Shown: positions 1 to 8,222, counted from the first letter of the stretch. The stretch is DNA of 24,929 nucleotides from CAZEDU01 sp964511185 (GCA_964511185.1 CAZEDU010000075.1:1-24929); one strand, 5' to 3'. Translations and numbers: made by a program. Notes: generated by a model not told the origin, from the letters alone.

Positions 1-1
1 C

Positions 2-76
2 GCGCGCATCGAGAGCGCCAAGCGACACTGGGAACGTTGGCGCGGGTTCGAGGAGCGGCGGCCCCCAGGGCCGTGA
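2..76 (+). CDS. C-terminal end of an upstream gene (partial)
   Basis: Reading from base 2 gives 24 residues followed by TGA at 74-76. The peptide is rich in Arg, Glu and Trp (it contains KRHWERWRGFEERR), which looks like an amphipathic helical C-terminus rather than random translation. The rest of the gene lies outside the window, so no function can be given. A second frame is also open here, so the assignment is tentative. Confidence 0.35.
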   Translation, partial: ARIESAKRHWERWRGFEERRPPGP

Positions 77-144
77 CGCTCTTGTCAGCCCACGCGCTGC
101 GCACGCACGCTCCACTGTCGCCGCGCAGGGTTCGCCTCTCCCCT

Positions 145-171
145 CGCTCAATCGTTGCGCAACGTTGAGCG
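145..171. promoter_or_regulatory. 27-bp near-perfect palindrome upstream of the first complete gene
   Basis: The arms are CGCTCAA (145-151) and TTGAGCG (165-171). Between them lies CGTTGCGCAACG (153-164), itself a perfect palindrome. One extra T (152) is the only asymmetry. The centre has no loop, which favours a double-stranded operator for a dimeric regulator over an RNA hairpin. It lies 42 bp upstream of the ATG at 214. No T-tract follows, so it is not a classical intrinsic terminator. The rest of 77-213 shows nothing I can name apart from an isolated TTGTCA at 82-87. Confidence 0.5.
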
Positions 172-213
172 CGTCTGCCGCTCGGGAACGCGCGTTGCAC
201 AGGGCGCGGAGCC

Positions 214-756
214 ATGAAGGACCTCATTCGTCTCGTCGCGTTGATCGGCACCGCGGTCGCCCTCCTCGCCACCTCGCAGCGTGGTCCGCCAGACGTCGCT
301 CACCTGTTCGACGTGGAGACGCGGCCCTTCGCCATCTACCGCGTCACCGCCTTCGACGTCGTCAGTGACGGCGGTGTCGAGCTCTCGGGCGGCTTCTCTT
401 ATTTCGAGCCGCTGGTTGAGAGCGACGCCGGCGCGCTCGAGCCCTCGGCCGAGCGCCAGCCGCCCGAGGTGTTCTTCGCGCGAGCCGCCACGTTGCCCTC
501 CCGCGCCACGGTGGACGCGCTCCGGCAGCCCGACGCCGGAGCCACCACCGACGTCGTCGACGCGCAGGTGTTGAAGGGCAGTTGGGAGTCCATCGCGCCC
601 TTCACCTTGTCGCAGGCGCCAACGTTCTTCGTCTTCGCGCGGCGGAGCGATGTGCCGGCGACCTTCACCGGGCGCTTCACCCGCAAGATCGACGGACGCC
701 TGTGCGACGACTGCGCGTCCGTGCTGTTCGAGGACGTGACGAACGAGCTTCCTTAA
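214..756 (+). CDS. Small exported protein with C-terminal CxxC, unknown function
   Basis: This encodes 180 residues that I do not recognise. Residues 5-20 form a hydrophobic N-terminal segment after a lysine and an arginine, consistent with a signal peptide or membrane anchor. There is no lipobox cysteine. The mature part is rich in Asp, Ala and Pro. It ends with a CDDC motif (Cys164, Cys167), which could be a disulphide or metal site. A GGAG sits just before the ATG at 214. The next gene, a beta-propeller lipoprotein, starts 57 bp downstream on the same strand, so the three genes 214-3878 may form one unit for cell-envelope proteins. That the protein is exported is inferred. That it is coding is supported by an uninterrupted frame with GC-rich third positions. 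Confidence 0.65.
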   Translation: MKDLIRLVALIGTAVALLATSQRGPPDVAHLFDVETRPFAIYRVTAFDVVSDGGVELSGGFSYFEPLVESDAGALEPSAERQPPEVFFARAATLPSRATVDALRQPDAGATTDVVDAQVLKGSWESIAPFTLSQAPTFFVFARRSDVPATFTGRFTRKIDGRLCDDCASVLFEDVTNELP

Positions 757-768
757 GGAGTTGAACCC

Positions 769-791
769 GCGGCGCCCGGCCGGAGCGCCGC
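769..791. other. GC-rich hairpin between two envelope genes
   Basis: GCGGCGC (769-775) pairs perfectly with GCGCCGC (785-791) around a 9-nt loop. It begins 12 bp after the stop codon of the preceding gene and ends 22 bp before the next start. No T-run follows on either strand. It could be an attenuating or mRNA-stabilising structure, or a Rho-associated end. Confidence 0.35.
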
Positions 792-813
792 CCACGGCGA
801 CTTGGGGGTCGTT

Positions 814-2985
814 GTGAAGATCCATCAACTGTTGTTGGCGCGCGGCATCCTGTGGGTGCTGTTGTTTCAGGCGTGTGGAACCGTGTCCGAGCCGACCAGC
901 GGCGGTGCCCCGCCCGAGGCGCCTACCACCGGGAACAAGTGGGTCGAAGACGGCGTCGACGCCTCGGGCGCCGCCTGCTTCGTCTTGGCCGACGAGGAGT
1001 GCGGCGGCACCGATGAATCCGACTACCTCGACTACTTCGAGGCGTCGCTCTTCCGCTCGGGGTACGCGGCGGGAGATCTGCTTTACGCCATCGACGGCGC
1101 GAACCTCTGGGTGATCGACGGGAGCCAACCGACGCGGCCGGAGCGGCGCCACATCGTGGCCGGCATTGGGCGCGCGTTGGCGATCACCGGGCGCTCGAAG
1201 CATCTGTACGTGGCCTCGGGAGACCGCGGCGTCGGCATCTTCGAGATCGACTTCACCCAACCTGCCCACGTGCGGCGCGTGGCGTCGGTGCCGCTTCAGG
1301 GCACCGCGCTCGACGTCGCGCTCGAGCCCGACGGGAGCGCGCTGCACGTCGCGCTCGGCAATCGAGGGCTGGCCACCGTGCCGCTCGCCGCCGACGGCTT
1401 GCCGGCCGGAGAGGCCAGCCCGGTCGAGGTCAGCGGGTTCGTCAACGGCGTCACCGTCCACGGCGAGCACCTCTTCGTCGCCGCGTGCTCCGGCCTGTCG
1501 ATCGTCAACGCGAAGGAGAAGAGCGTCATCGGGAAGCTCGCGCTGAAGGGCGCGGAAGGCCAGGCGCCGATGCCGATCAAAGACGTCGCCGTGGCCGATG
1601 GCGTCGCGGCGCTGGCGGCGGGCCGCTGGGGCATGGTGTTCGTCGACGTGTCGAACCCGGCCGCGCCGGTTCGGCTCGGCAACCGAACCGAGCGGGACGA
1701 CCTCCTCTACTACGGCAACGGAGTGACGGCGGCGAACGGCCACTTCTACCTGGCGGCGGGAGACTGGGGCGTCGATCGCGTCGCGTTGGCGGCGCTGAAG
1801 ACCAAGCCGCCCTCGACGGTCGTCCCTGCACGCTTCGGCCGCTACTGCGGCTCGGCCGAGAACCCCGACCGCAAGCCCGCCCCCGAGCTCGAGACCACGC
1901 TCCCTCCACCGCGGACGCAGGATCCGCTCGACGTCGTCCCGGTGGGCAACGTGCTCTACGCGATGGGCGACGCGTCGCGGCTCGGGGTTCGCGCCGTCGA
2001 CGTGTACGAGCTGGGGAAGACCGGCGCCCACTCGCTCGTCGGCCGCTACGAGGAGCCGGGGTTGGTCGACGCCATCGCCGCGGGCGGTGGAAAGGTCGCG
2101 CTCGCGGGGAAGCGTGCGGGCCTGTTCACCCCGGTGGGCAGCGCGCCCTGGCTCTCGCGCGTCGGCGCGCTCCCCGCCGCGCAGCGCGACGCCCGCGTGG
2201 TGGCGCTTGACGCGCAGGGCGGCTTGCTCTCCCTCGATCGCGACGGCGCGCTCCGCGTCGAAGGCGCAGAGGGGGAGCTCGCGAAAGGGCGCGCGCCCAC
2301 TCTGGCGGTGAGCGACCAGCGCATCGCCACGCTCCGGCAAGAAGGCGTCGCCGAGGTGCACCAGCTTCGTGGCGGCTCGCTCGAGCTGGCTCGCACCGCC
2401 CAGGTGCCGACCTTCACCCACGGCGCGACGCAGTCGTTCTTGGGGAGCGCGCTGTTCGTCGTCTCGCCGACCTGGACGAACGCGGTCCGCATCGCGCTCG
2501 GCGCGAGCTTTCCGACTGCCGAGCCGCTCGCCGGAGCCTACGAGAAGCGCGAGCTGGAGAACCCCAAGTCCTGGCGTGGCGGCGCGCCGTCGCGGCTCCT
2601 GGTTCCGCACGGCCAGTCGATGATCGAGGTGGCCTCGTTCGGCGGTCGCGCGCGTGCGCTCGTGCACGCCATGGATGGGAGCCAGGCCAAGACATTCGAG
2701 CTCCCCGCCGGCCGCTACGTCGCAGGCTTCTCCCAGGGGAAGCGGCTGGTGCTGGTGCAGGGAGATCGCGCCACCTACCGGACGAGCGTGCTCACCGTCG
2801 CGCTGGCGGAGAACGGGAGCCCTGCTCTGGTCGATGCGCAGGCCTTCGTCGGTGCCGCCATCGGCGCGGCCCAGTTCGAAGACAAGCTCTACGTCGCCGA
2901 CCGCGAGGTGGGCGTGCGCGTGTTCGAGCTCCAGGGCGGGCAGCCCCTGCATCGCGGCGTGGCAGGCTTGGAGGTGGCACCATGA
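814..2985 (+). CDS. Beta-propeller lipoprotein with LVIVD-like repeats
   Basis: This is a predicted 723-residue secreted lipoprotein. The GTG at 814 is preferred over the TTG at 802. It gives a compact signal peptide (basic start, then LLLARGILWVLLFQAC) with Cys21 as the lipidation site, and the run TGGGGG at about 803-808 serves as its ribosome site. The residue before Cys is Ala, but Gln at -2 makes the lipobox atypical. The body repeats a pattern of about 45 residues in which a hydrophobic strand reads like 'LYVASGDRGVGIFEID' or 'GMVFVDVSNPAAPVRLG'. This is typical of LVIVD-repeat beta-propellers. Such domains are usually extracellular or surface binding scaffolds. The substrate is unknown. 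The stop overlaps the next gene by four bases (ATGA), so the two lipoproteins are translationally coupled and probably work together. Confidence 0.8.
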   Translation: MKIHQLLLARGILWVLLFQACGTVSEPTSGGAPPEAPTTGNKWVEDGVDASGAACFVLADEECGGTDESDYLDYFEASLFRSGYAAGDLLYAIDGANLWVIDGSQPTRPERRHIVAGIGRALAITGRSKHLYVASGDRGVGIFEIDFTQPAHVRRVASVPLQGTALDVALEPDGSALHVALGNRGLATVPLAADGLPAGEASPVEVSGFVNGVTVHGEHLFVAACSGLSIVNAKEKSVIGKLALKGAEGQAPMPIKDVAVADGVAALAAGRWGMVFVDVSNPAAPVRLGNRTERDDLLYYGNGVTAANGHFYLAAGDWGVDRVALAALKTKPPSTVVPARFGRYCGSAENPDRKPAPELETTLPPPRTQDPLDVVPVGNVLYAMGDASRLGVRAVDVYELGKTGAHSLVGRYEEPGLVDAIAAGGGKVALAGKRAGLFTPVGSAPWLSRVGALPAAQRDARVVALDAQGGLLSLDRDGALRVEGAEGELAKGRAPTLAVSDQRIATLRQEGVAEVHQLRGGSLELARTAQVPTFTHGATQSFLGSALFVVSPTWTNAVRIALGASFPTAEPLAGAYEKRELENPKSWRGGAPSRLLVPHGQSMIEVASFGGRARALVHAMDGSQAKTFELPAGRYVAGFSQGKRLVLVQGDRATYRTSVLTVALAENGSPALVDAQAFVGAAIGAAQFEDKLYVADREVGVRVFELQGGQPLHRGVAGLEVAP

Positions 2986-3878
2986 AGCGCGCCGCGGTCT
3001 TGCTCACCGCGCTGCTCTGCCAGGCGTGCTGGGTCTCGTCCCCAGAGGAGCCGACCCCGCCGCCGCGCGCGACCGGAGTGGCCTCGCTCTCCTTGGCCGA
3101 GGGCGCCGAGCTCGGGGCGGGCGATGACTTCACAGTGACCTTGGACGGCGCCGGGGTGGTCTCGGCCACGTTCGGGCCTCGCCAGATCTCCAAGCGCGTC
3201 ACTGGCCCCGAGGACGTCGCGCGGTTTCGGGCGGAGGAGTTTCCCGACGCGCTCGCCCCGCTGGTGATCGCCATCGAAGGGCGGAACGAGCGAAGGCTGG
3301 AGAAGGTCCGCATCGACACCACGCCTCCCGAGCTGGTGCGCGTCGAGGACCGCCAGCTCGCGCGCGACGAGCCGCTGCGCCTGTACGTGTGGGACGCGTA
3401 CGCGCTGGGCAGGCTGGTGGCGGTCTCAGGGGATCATCGCTTCGAGCAGGCGCTCCCACGCGCGGAGCGGAGCGACCGGTTGACGCCGGTCGACCTGCCG
3501 CTCGAGGCGCTGCCCGAAGGCACGCATGCGCTCGAGCTGGTGCTGAGCGACGCGCTCGGAAACGAGCTGAAGACGCGAGTCGACGGCATCACCGTGGATC
3601 GCATGCCCCCGCAGGTGGCCTTCAGCGCCCCCGCACCGAAGAGCCAGGTGACAGGGCCGGTGACGCTTCACCTCGCGGCGAGCGACACCAGCGGCCCGCC
3701 CGACATCGAGGTGCGGGCCGGGGGCGCGGCCTTGGCGCAGCTGCGCGGCCCGGTCGCCGCGCTCACCTTCGACTCGGCGCAGTTCCCCGAAGGGCCGCTG
3801 CTCATCGAGGCCGTGGCGCGGGACCCGGGCGGAAACGTCAGTCTTCCGGCCGAGCTCCTGTTGGAGGTCGCGCGCTGA
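2982..3878 (+). CDS. Lipoprotein with bacterial Ig-like domains
   Basis: This encodes 298 residues. The N-terminus has two basic residues, a hydrophobic core and the sequence LLCQAC, with Cys16 as the probable lipidation site. The same unusual Gln at -2 appears in the preceding gene. A Pro-rich linker (about 22-30) follows. Three beta-rich Ig/fibronectin-like segments can be seen at about 35-112, 113-206 and 208-298. The starts of the second and third carry the phrases 'DTTPPELVRV' and 'VDRMPPQVAF', which are hallmarks of bacterial Ig-like modules. No catalytic residues are recognisable. The ATG overlaps the upstream stop (ATGA), which indicates coupling with the beta-propeller lipoprotein. 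The pair may form a surface or periplasmic binding complex. That role is inferred from architecture only. Confidence 0.75.
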   Translation: MKRAAVLLTALLCQACWVSSPEEPTPPPRATGVASLSLAEGAELGAGDDFTVTLDGAGVVSATFGPRQISKRVTGPEDVARFRAEEFPDALAPLVIAIEGRNERRLEKVRIDTTPPELVRVEDRQLARDEPLRLYVWDAYALGRLVAVSGDHRFEQALPRAERSDRLTPVDLPLEALPEGTHALELVLSDALGNELKTRVDGITVDRMPPQVAFSAPAPKSQVTGPVTLHLAASDTSGPPDIEVRAGGAALAQLRGPVAALTFDSAQFPEGPLLIEAVARDPGGNVSLPAELLLEVAR

Positions 3879-3889
3879 GGCCGAGTTGG

Positions 3890-3902
3890 TTATTCCAGGG
3901 CC
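3890..3902 (+). promoter_or_regulatory. Possible -10 element of a leaderless promoter
   Basis: TATTCC (3891-3896) ends 6 nt before the ATG at 3903, the same spacing as at two other SD-less starts in this window (8229 and 12951). The only sequence before the ATG is CAGGGCC, a poor Shine-Dalgarno. I could not find a convincing -35 at 16-18 nt, so the promoter call is weak. Confidence 0.3.
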
Positions 3903-4553
3903 ATGCGCTCTCGCCCGCCCATCGCGATCGACGTGTTCTCGGATGTCGTCTGCCCCTGGTGCTTCATCGGCAAGCGGCGGCTCGACGCGGCGATGCGCGC
4001 GTTCGAGCCGGGCACCTTCGAGGTGCGCTTCCGGAGCTTCCAGCTGCAGCCCGACCTTCCGCTCGAAGGTTGCGACGCGCGGGAGCTCTACCACCAGAAG
4101 TTCGGCGGCCCCGAGCAGATGCAGCGCGCGTTCGACAGGGTGACCGAAGCCGGCGCGCCCGACGGGGTGCGCTTCGACTTCTCGAAGCTGCGCCGCGCGC
4201 CGAACACCACGCTCGCGCACCGCATCATTCACCTCTCGCGCCAGCAGGGCTTGGAGCCGAGCGTGGTCGACGCGCTGTTCCGGGCCCACTTCGAGCACGG
4301 CGTCGACCTGTCGGATCAACACGCCGTGCTGGGCTTCCTCGCGACGCACATCCCCGAGCTCAAGCTCGAGCCGGTGCGCGAGGCGCTCGAGCGGGGTGAG
4401 GCGAGCGACTCGGTGAAGGAGGAGATGTCGCAGGCCGTCGCTCTGGGCATCCACGCGGTGCCCTTCTTCGTCGGCAATCGGCTCGCCCTCCGCGGCGCCA
4501 CCGACGTGGAGAGCTTCCGGAAGTACCTCGAGGCGGTGGTCGCGAACGCTTAG
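3903..4553 (+). CDS. DsbA-family thiol oxidoreductase, FrnE-like
   Basis: This encodes 216 residues, the usual length for the FrnE/DsbA-like family (COG2761). The thioredoxin-fold active site CPWC is at residues 17-20 within 'DVFSDVVCPWCFIGKRRLD', the typical FrnE opening. The central helical insertion covers roughly residues 70-170. The cis-Pro region is 'GIHAVPFFVGNRLALRGA' near the C-terminus. There is no signal peptide, so it should act in the cytoplasm as a disulphide oxidoreductase or isomerase; some relatives are linked to oxidative-stress tolerance. It starts 24 bp after the Ig-like lipoprotein gene but may have its own promoter. The related 2-hydroxychromene-2-carboxylate isomerases usually have Ser in place of the first active-site Cys, so an oxidoreductase is favoured here. 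Confidence 0.88.
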   Translation: MRSRPPIAIDVFSDVVCPWCFIGKRRLDAAMRAFEPGTFEVRFRSFQLQPDLPLEGCDARELYHQKFGGPEQMQRAFDRVTEAGAPDGVRFDFSKLRRAPNTTLAHRIIHLSRQQGLEPSVVDALFRAHFEHGVDLSDQHAVLGFLATHIPELKLEPVREALERGEASDSVKEEMSQAVALGIHAVPFFVGNRLALRGATDVESFRKYLEAVVANA

Positions 4554-4682
4554 AACAGACAAACGCTGAGGTTGGCCTTGAAGGAAGCGTTGGTGGCTGT
4601 GGGCTGGTGCCGGCGCTCCGATGGTTCGAGCTCACGCCAAGACGCGACCGCTTCACGGTCCGCCGTGCCGCGCTCGCGGTCT

Positions 4683-4724
4683 GTGGGGTAACCTGTCCCC
4701 GGGGCGGGGGATGAGTTACCCCAC
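4683..4724. repeat. REP-like palindrome in a convergent intergenic region
   Basis: GTGGGGTAAC (4683-4692) and GTTACCCCAC (4715-4724) are perfect inverted 10-mers. Inside them lie a C-run (4697-4700) and G-runs (4701-4704 and 4706-4710) that can extend the hairpin. The surrounding intergenic region (4554-4849) separates two converging genes and shows no convincing gene. The composition resembles REP/BIME elements mobilised by RAYT (REP-associated Y1 transposases). No RAYT gene is in the window, so this is a family-level guess. It could instead act as a bidirectional transcription end. Confidence 0.45.
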
Positions 4725-4849
4725 TCCTGAACGCGACAATCCCCCGGCTCGAAGTCGTGGCGCTGGTAGACGTTCGCCGCTGCGTTCGCCAAGTCCAGCC
4801 CCGTCTCCTCTAGGCCAACGGCGCGCGACATCTCCCCATCGCCCGACCT

Positions 4850-7800
4850 CTAGAACTTCAGCCCCTTGAGCTTGTTCTTCGCCGCCTCCTCCGCGGCCTT
4901 CTTTTTCTTCTCGGCCTCGGCCCGGGCGCGCGCCTCGGCGTCCGCCTTCGCCTTGTTCGCGGCGGCCTCCGCCTCTTGACGGCGGCGCTCCGCCTCCGCG
5001 CGCGCGGAGGCCTCGGCTTCCGCCTTGCGGCGGTTCACCTTTTCCTCCGCCTTGCGCTTGGCGTCGTCGAGCTTCTGCTGCGCGGCGGCGGCGGCCGCGC
5101 CCTTGAGGCACTGGTCCATCGCGCCCTTCATCACGCCGCTCACGTCGGGCCGGTAGCTGGGCGAATCGACCGTGCCTTCGATGGCGATCGGGATCGGCAG
5201 CTCCCCCGCAGCGCTGCACTTGCCGCCGGTCAGGCCGCTCAAGACCGTGCCGGGCAGGAAATACGTACCGGTGAGGAAGAGCTTGCCGACGATGCCGATG
5301 GCCCCGTCGAGCTGCGCGCGGTTCCCGTCCAAGTTGAAGCCGACCGGCTTCTTCAGTTTCATCTTTCCTTCCATCACCTCGAACGCCGCGGCCAGATCGC
5401 GAATCGCGTTCGAGCCGCCCATGCTCTTCACCTGCATGCCGGGGACGGCGGAGAGCGGCTTCACCATCGAGCCGGTGGTCGACTCGAGCAGGCTCGCCTT
5501 GGTGAAGCGGCCTTCCTTCATCGACAGGTCGAACATGCCGCTCAAGGTCTTCTCCAGATCGGCGGTGTCGGTGCCGACGGCGGCGAGGTTCAAGTTCAGG
5601 TCGGCCTTCCCCTCGAGCACGTTCTTGTACTTGGTCTGCGACGAGAGGGCCTGGTTCATATCGATGCCCTTCATCGCCAGGTTCGCCTTGAACGGCACCT
5701 TGCCGCGCCAGATCTCGGCCTGCGTGCCCTTGGCCGTCACGGTGCCGTCGAACACGTTGAACGTGCAGTCTTCCAGCGTGAGCACGCCGTCCTTGAGCTT
5801 CACGATGCCCTTGAAGTTCCGAAGCTCGGTGTTTTCGACCCAGATGCGCTTGAAGTCGAAGTCCCCATCGAACGCGTACTTCTTGAGCTCGGGGTCGTCC
5901 TCCGCGGGCTGCTCTTCCTCTTTCTTCGAGTCCTTCTTCTTCTTCGCCTCCGCCTTCTCTGCGTCGCTCTTGGGCGGGAACAGCTCGTCGAGGTCCAGGT
6001 TCTGCGACGTGAGCTTGAGCTTCATGTCGGGCGCGAGCGGGTTCTTGATCAGCGCGGTGCCCTGCAGATCGCTCCTGCCGATCTTCGCGTGCAGCGTCTT
6101 CACGTCGAGCGCGACGGTCTCCAGCTGATCCGGATCGCCGGTGATCGCCAGCTGGAAGTCGAGGAAGCTGTTCTTCATCTTGTTCTTGGGCAGCGCGGTG
6201 ATGGTGTTGGACAGCTTCTCGAGGTCGAGCCTGTCCAGATCCACCTTCACGTCGATGAAGTCCTTCGCGTAGTCGATGCCGCCTTGGACCTTGAGCCCCA
6301 GCTCGGCGAGCTTCAGGTCGAACTTGTTCAGGTCGAGCCGCTCCGGCGTGCGTGAGAGGGCCAGGTCGAGCGCGAGCGGCGTCTTCACGCCCTTGTCCAT
6401 CAGCTTGTTGACCTTGATCAGCGCCTGGTTCGCGTTGAACTTGAGCTCGGCCTTCAGGTCCTTCTGCGGATCGCCGAGCGCCTTGGCCACCAGCGTCATG
6501 TCGCCGTCGAGCTGCGTGCCGGGGATGTTCAGCTTCACGTTCACCAACGCGAAGTCCAGCGCGGCGTCGAGCCGCTGCATCGAGCCCTTCAGGTGTCCTT
6601 CGAGCTTCCCCTGGCCTTCGGCCTTCGCCTTCTTCTCCTTCAGCCCCTCCGCCACTTGCGGGAGCAGCCTGGCGACGCGCTCGAAGCGGAACGGCTTGGC
6701 GCTCGCCTTCAAGTCGAACTGCGGCTGCGTGAAGTTCTTGACCGAGCCGCGGACGACGAGGTCGAGCTCGTCGATCTGCAGCGCCAGCTCCTGGAGCAGC
6801 GCGTCGACCGACGAGACCGCGCCGTCGATGCGCAGCGCGAGCGGGACGCCGCGCGGCTTGAGCAGCGTGCCGGGGTACACGATGTCGAGCGGCGTCAGGT
6901 CGAAGATGCCCTTCACCTGCTGCCGCTCGGCGTCGCCGCTGGCGGTGAAGTCGAGCTTGGCGACGCCGTCGATCTGGAACCCCTCCGGCAGGTCCTTCTT
7001 CGCGGCGGGGTAGTACGAGAGCAGCACGCCGGGGCTCAGGTTGTTGGAGCGCAGCACGAAGTCCTTGAACTTGGGCGCGCCGTTCAGGTCGGAGAAGCCG
7101 CCCGACGCGGTGAGCCCGACCTCGCCGATCTTCAGGTCGAGCTTTCGAATCTGCGCGCTGCCCTTGCCCAGGTCGGTGGTGAGCTGCGTGTCGGTCCGCA
7201 CGTCGAAGGGCCGGCCGCCCTGCAGCTGGAGCTTCTTCACCTCGAGAAAGCCGTTCACCTCGAACGGCCGCGCGTCGGTGACTTCGCTGATCTCGTATTT
7301 CATGGTCGCGACCGCCGAGTCGACCTGGCCGAGCGAGCCCTTGCCCAGGTACGGCGAGATCTTCGACAGGTCGACCTGGTTCACGTCGAGCGTCGTCTTG
7401 CCCAGCGGCACCAGGCCGCTGATCTGCAAGTCCGCCGGCAGCGGCCCGACCGCGGTCTCGAGCTTGAAGTTGGTCTGGTCGGAGAAGATCGCCGCGTCGA
7501 GCGCGATGCGGATCGGCTCGGTGACGCGCACGTCGTTCATGCGCAGGTTGACCTTCTGCACCACGCTCTCGGCGCGCTGGCCGGTCGGCGTCGCGTAGTC
7601 GACCAGGCGGAAGCGGGCGTTCTCCACCCGAAGCGAGTCGATGGAGAGCCCCCGGAGGTACTCCTGCACGGCGGGCTCCATCGGCTTCGCGGGCGCGTCC
7701 GCCGGCGCCGGCTCGGCGCCGGCCTTCGCCTGCCGGTCGAGGATGTCTTGGTAGGAGAGGGTGCCGTCCTTGTACCGGACCAGGCTCACGCTCAGGTCGC

Positions 7801-8161
7801 TCACGGCGATCTCGTTGACGTTCACCTTCTTGCCGAGCGTCAGCAGCGCCTTCCACAGCGAGACCGAGAAGCGCACCTCGCCGATCTGCAGGAGGGGCTG
7901 ATCATCCTCGGGGTGCGCGGCGTCCGCCGCGATGCGCACCGACTTCACCGAGCCGCCGAGCGTCGGAAACACCGAGGTCGTCACGGGCCCGACCTCGAGC
8001 TGGCGCCCGAGCTGCGCTTCGATCTTCGGCTTCGCTTGGGCGATCTGCGCGTTCACCAGGCCGTCCAGGTCGATGACCAAGCCGGCGATCACCACGCCCA
8101 AAAGGAGAAGGCCGATCAGCGCGCCCAGGCCGATCCCCACGAATTTCAAGGCTCGTTTCAT
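4850..8161 (-). CDS. AsmA-family protein with charged coiled-coil tail
   Basis: This encodes 1103 residues. A single membrane segment (about 7-30) after a basic start is followed by the classic AsmA opening, in which repeated amphipathic beta-strands (such as 'VNEIAVSDLSVSLVRYKDG') build a long periplasmic groove. AsmA proteins of Gram-negative bacteria bridge inner and outer membranes and help move phospholipids. The C-terminal AsmA_2-like part ends near residue 1015. Two features are unusual. One is a Lys/Glu-rich linker at about 725-765. The other is an Ala/Glu/Lys/Arg coiled-coil tail at about 1018-1103. The gene is monocistronic, convergent with the FrnE-like gene and divergent from the isoamylase. 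The ATG at 8161 has no Shine-Dalgarno but has a -10-like TAGCCT 8 nt upstream. Confidence 0.85.
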   Translation of the reverse strand: MKRALKFVGIGLGALIGLLLLGVVIAGLVIDLDGLVNAQIAQAKPKIEAQLGRQLEVGPVTTSVFPTLGGSVKSVRIAADAAHPEDDQPLLQIGEVRFSVSLWKALLTLGKKVNVNEIAVSDLSVSLVRYKDGTLSYQDILDRQAKAGAEPAPADAPAKPMEPAVQEYLRGLSIDSLRVENARFRLVDYATPTGQRAESVVQKVNLRMNDVRVTEPIRIALDAAIFSDQTNFKLETAVGPLPADLQISGLVPLGKTTLDVNQVDLSKISPYLGKGSLGQVDSAVATMKYEISEVTDARPFEVNGFLEVKKLQLQGGRPFDVRTDTQLTTDLGKGSAQIRKLDLKIGEVGLTASGGFSDLNGAPKFKDFVLRSNNLSPGVLLSYYPAAKKDLPEGFQIDGVAKLDFTASGDAERQQVKGIFDLTPLDIVYPGTLLKPRGVPLALRIDGAVSSVDALLQELALQIDELDLVVRGSVKNFTQPQFDLKASAKPFRFERVARLLPQVAEGLKEKKAKAEGQGKLEGHLKGSMQRLDAALDFALVNVKLNIPGTQLDGDMTLVAKALGDPQKDLKAELKFNANQALIKVNKLMDKGVKTPLALDLALSRTPERLDLNKFDLKLAELGLKVQGGIDYAKDFIDVKVDLDRLDLEKLSNTITALPKNKMKNSFLDFQLAITGDPDQLETVALDVKTLHAKIGRSDLQGTALIKNPLAPDMKLKLTSQNLDLDELFPPKSDAEKAEAKKKKDSKKEEEQPAEDDPELKKYAFDGDFDFKRIWVENTELRNFKGIVKLKDGVLTLEDCTFNVFDGTVTAKGTQAEIWRGKVPFKANLAMKGIDMNQALSSQTKYKNVLEGKADLNLNLAAVGTDTADLEKTLSGMFDLSMKEGRFTKASLLESTTGSMVKPLSAVPGMQVKSMGGSNAIRDLAAAFEVMEGKMKLKKPVGFNLDGNRAQLDGAIGIVGKLFLTGTYFLPGTVLSGLTGGKCSAAGELPIPIAIEGTVDSPSYRPDVSGVMKGAMDQCLKGAAAAAAQQKLDDAKRKAEEKVNRRKAEAEASARAEAERRRQEAEAAANKAKADAEARARAEAEKKKKAAEEAAKNKLKGLKF

Positions 8162-8169
8162 GGCCCGCG

Positions 8170-8199
8170 AGGCTAAGCCGACCTTGGGGTGGTTGTCAG
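8170..8199 (-). promoter_or_regulatory. Predicted promoter of the asmA-like gene
   Basis: On the minus strand CTGACA (8194-8199, 5 of 6 to TTGACA) is followed after 18 nt by TAGCCT (8170-8175). The ATG lies 8 nt further (8161), so transcription would start at or next to the first codon. Its -35 overlaps that of the opposite promoter. Confidence 0.5.
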
Positions 8200-8222
8200 C
8201 GCGTGCGCCCGGTTGCTATTCA
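8193..8222 (+). promoter_or_regulatory. Predicted leaderless promoter of the isoamylase gene
   Basis: TTGTCA (8193-8198, 5 of 6 to consensus) and TATTCA (8217-8222) are separated by 18 nt. The ATG at 8229 begins 7 nt after the -10 box, where the start of transcription is expected. There is no Shine-Dalgarno in the intervening AACTCG. Confidence 0.55.

Noticed and set aside
148..2952. A 934-residue open frame on the minus strand opposite the first two genes
   Set aside because: Composition is dominated by Arg, Ala, Gly, His and Val in a pattern expected from the antisense of GC-rich genes. The plus-strand proteins have signal peptides and recognisable repeats.
4550..4831. A 93-residue minus-strand frame in the convergent gap
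   Set aside because: It spans the palindrome, its only GGGGAG touches the ATG with no spacing, and the peptide resembles nothing I know. A degenerate gene remnant cannot be excluded.
4716..7856. A 1046-residue minus-strand frame in a shifted register over asmA
   Set aside because: It is a frame shadow with Arg/Gly/Ala-rich sequence and no domain. The register starting at 8161 gives a clean AsmA protein.
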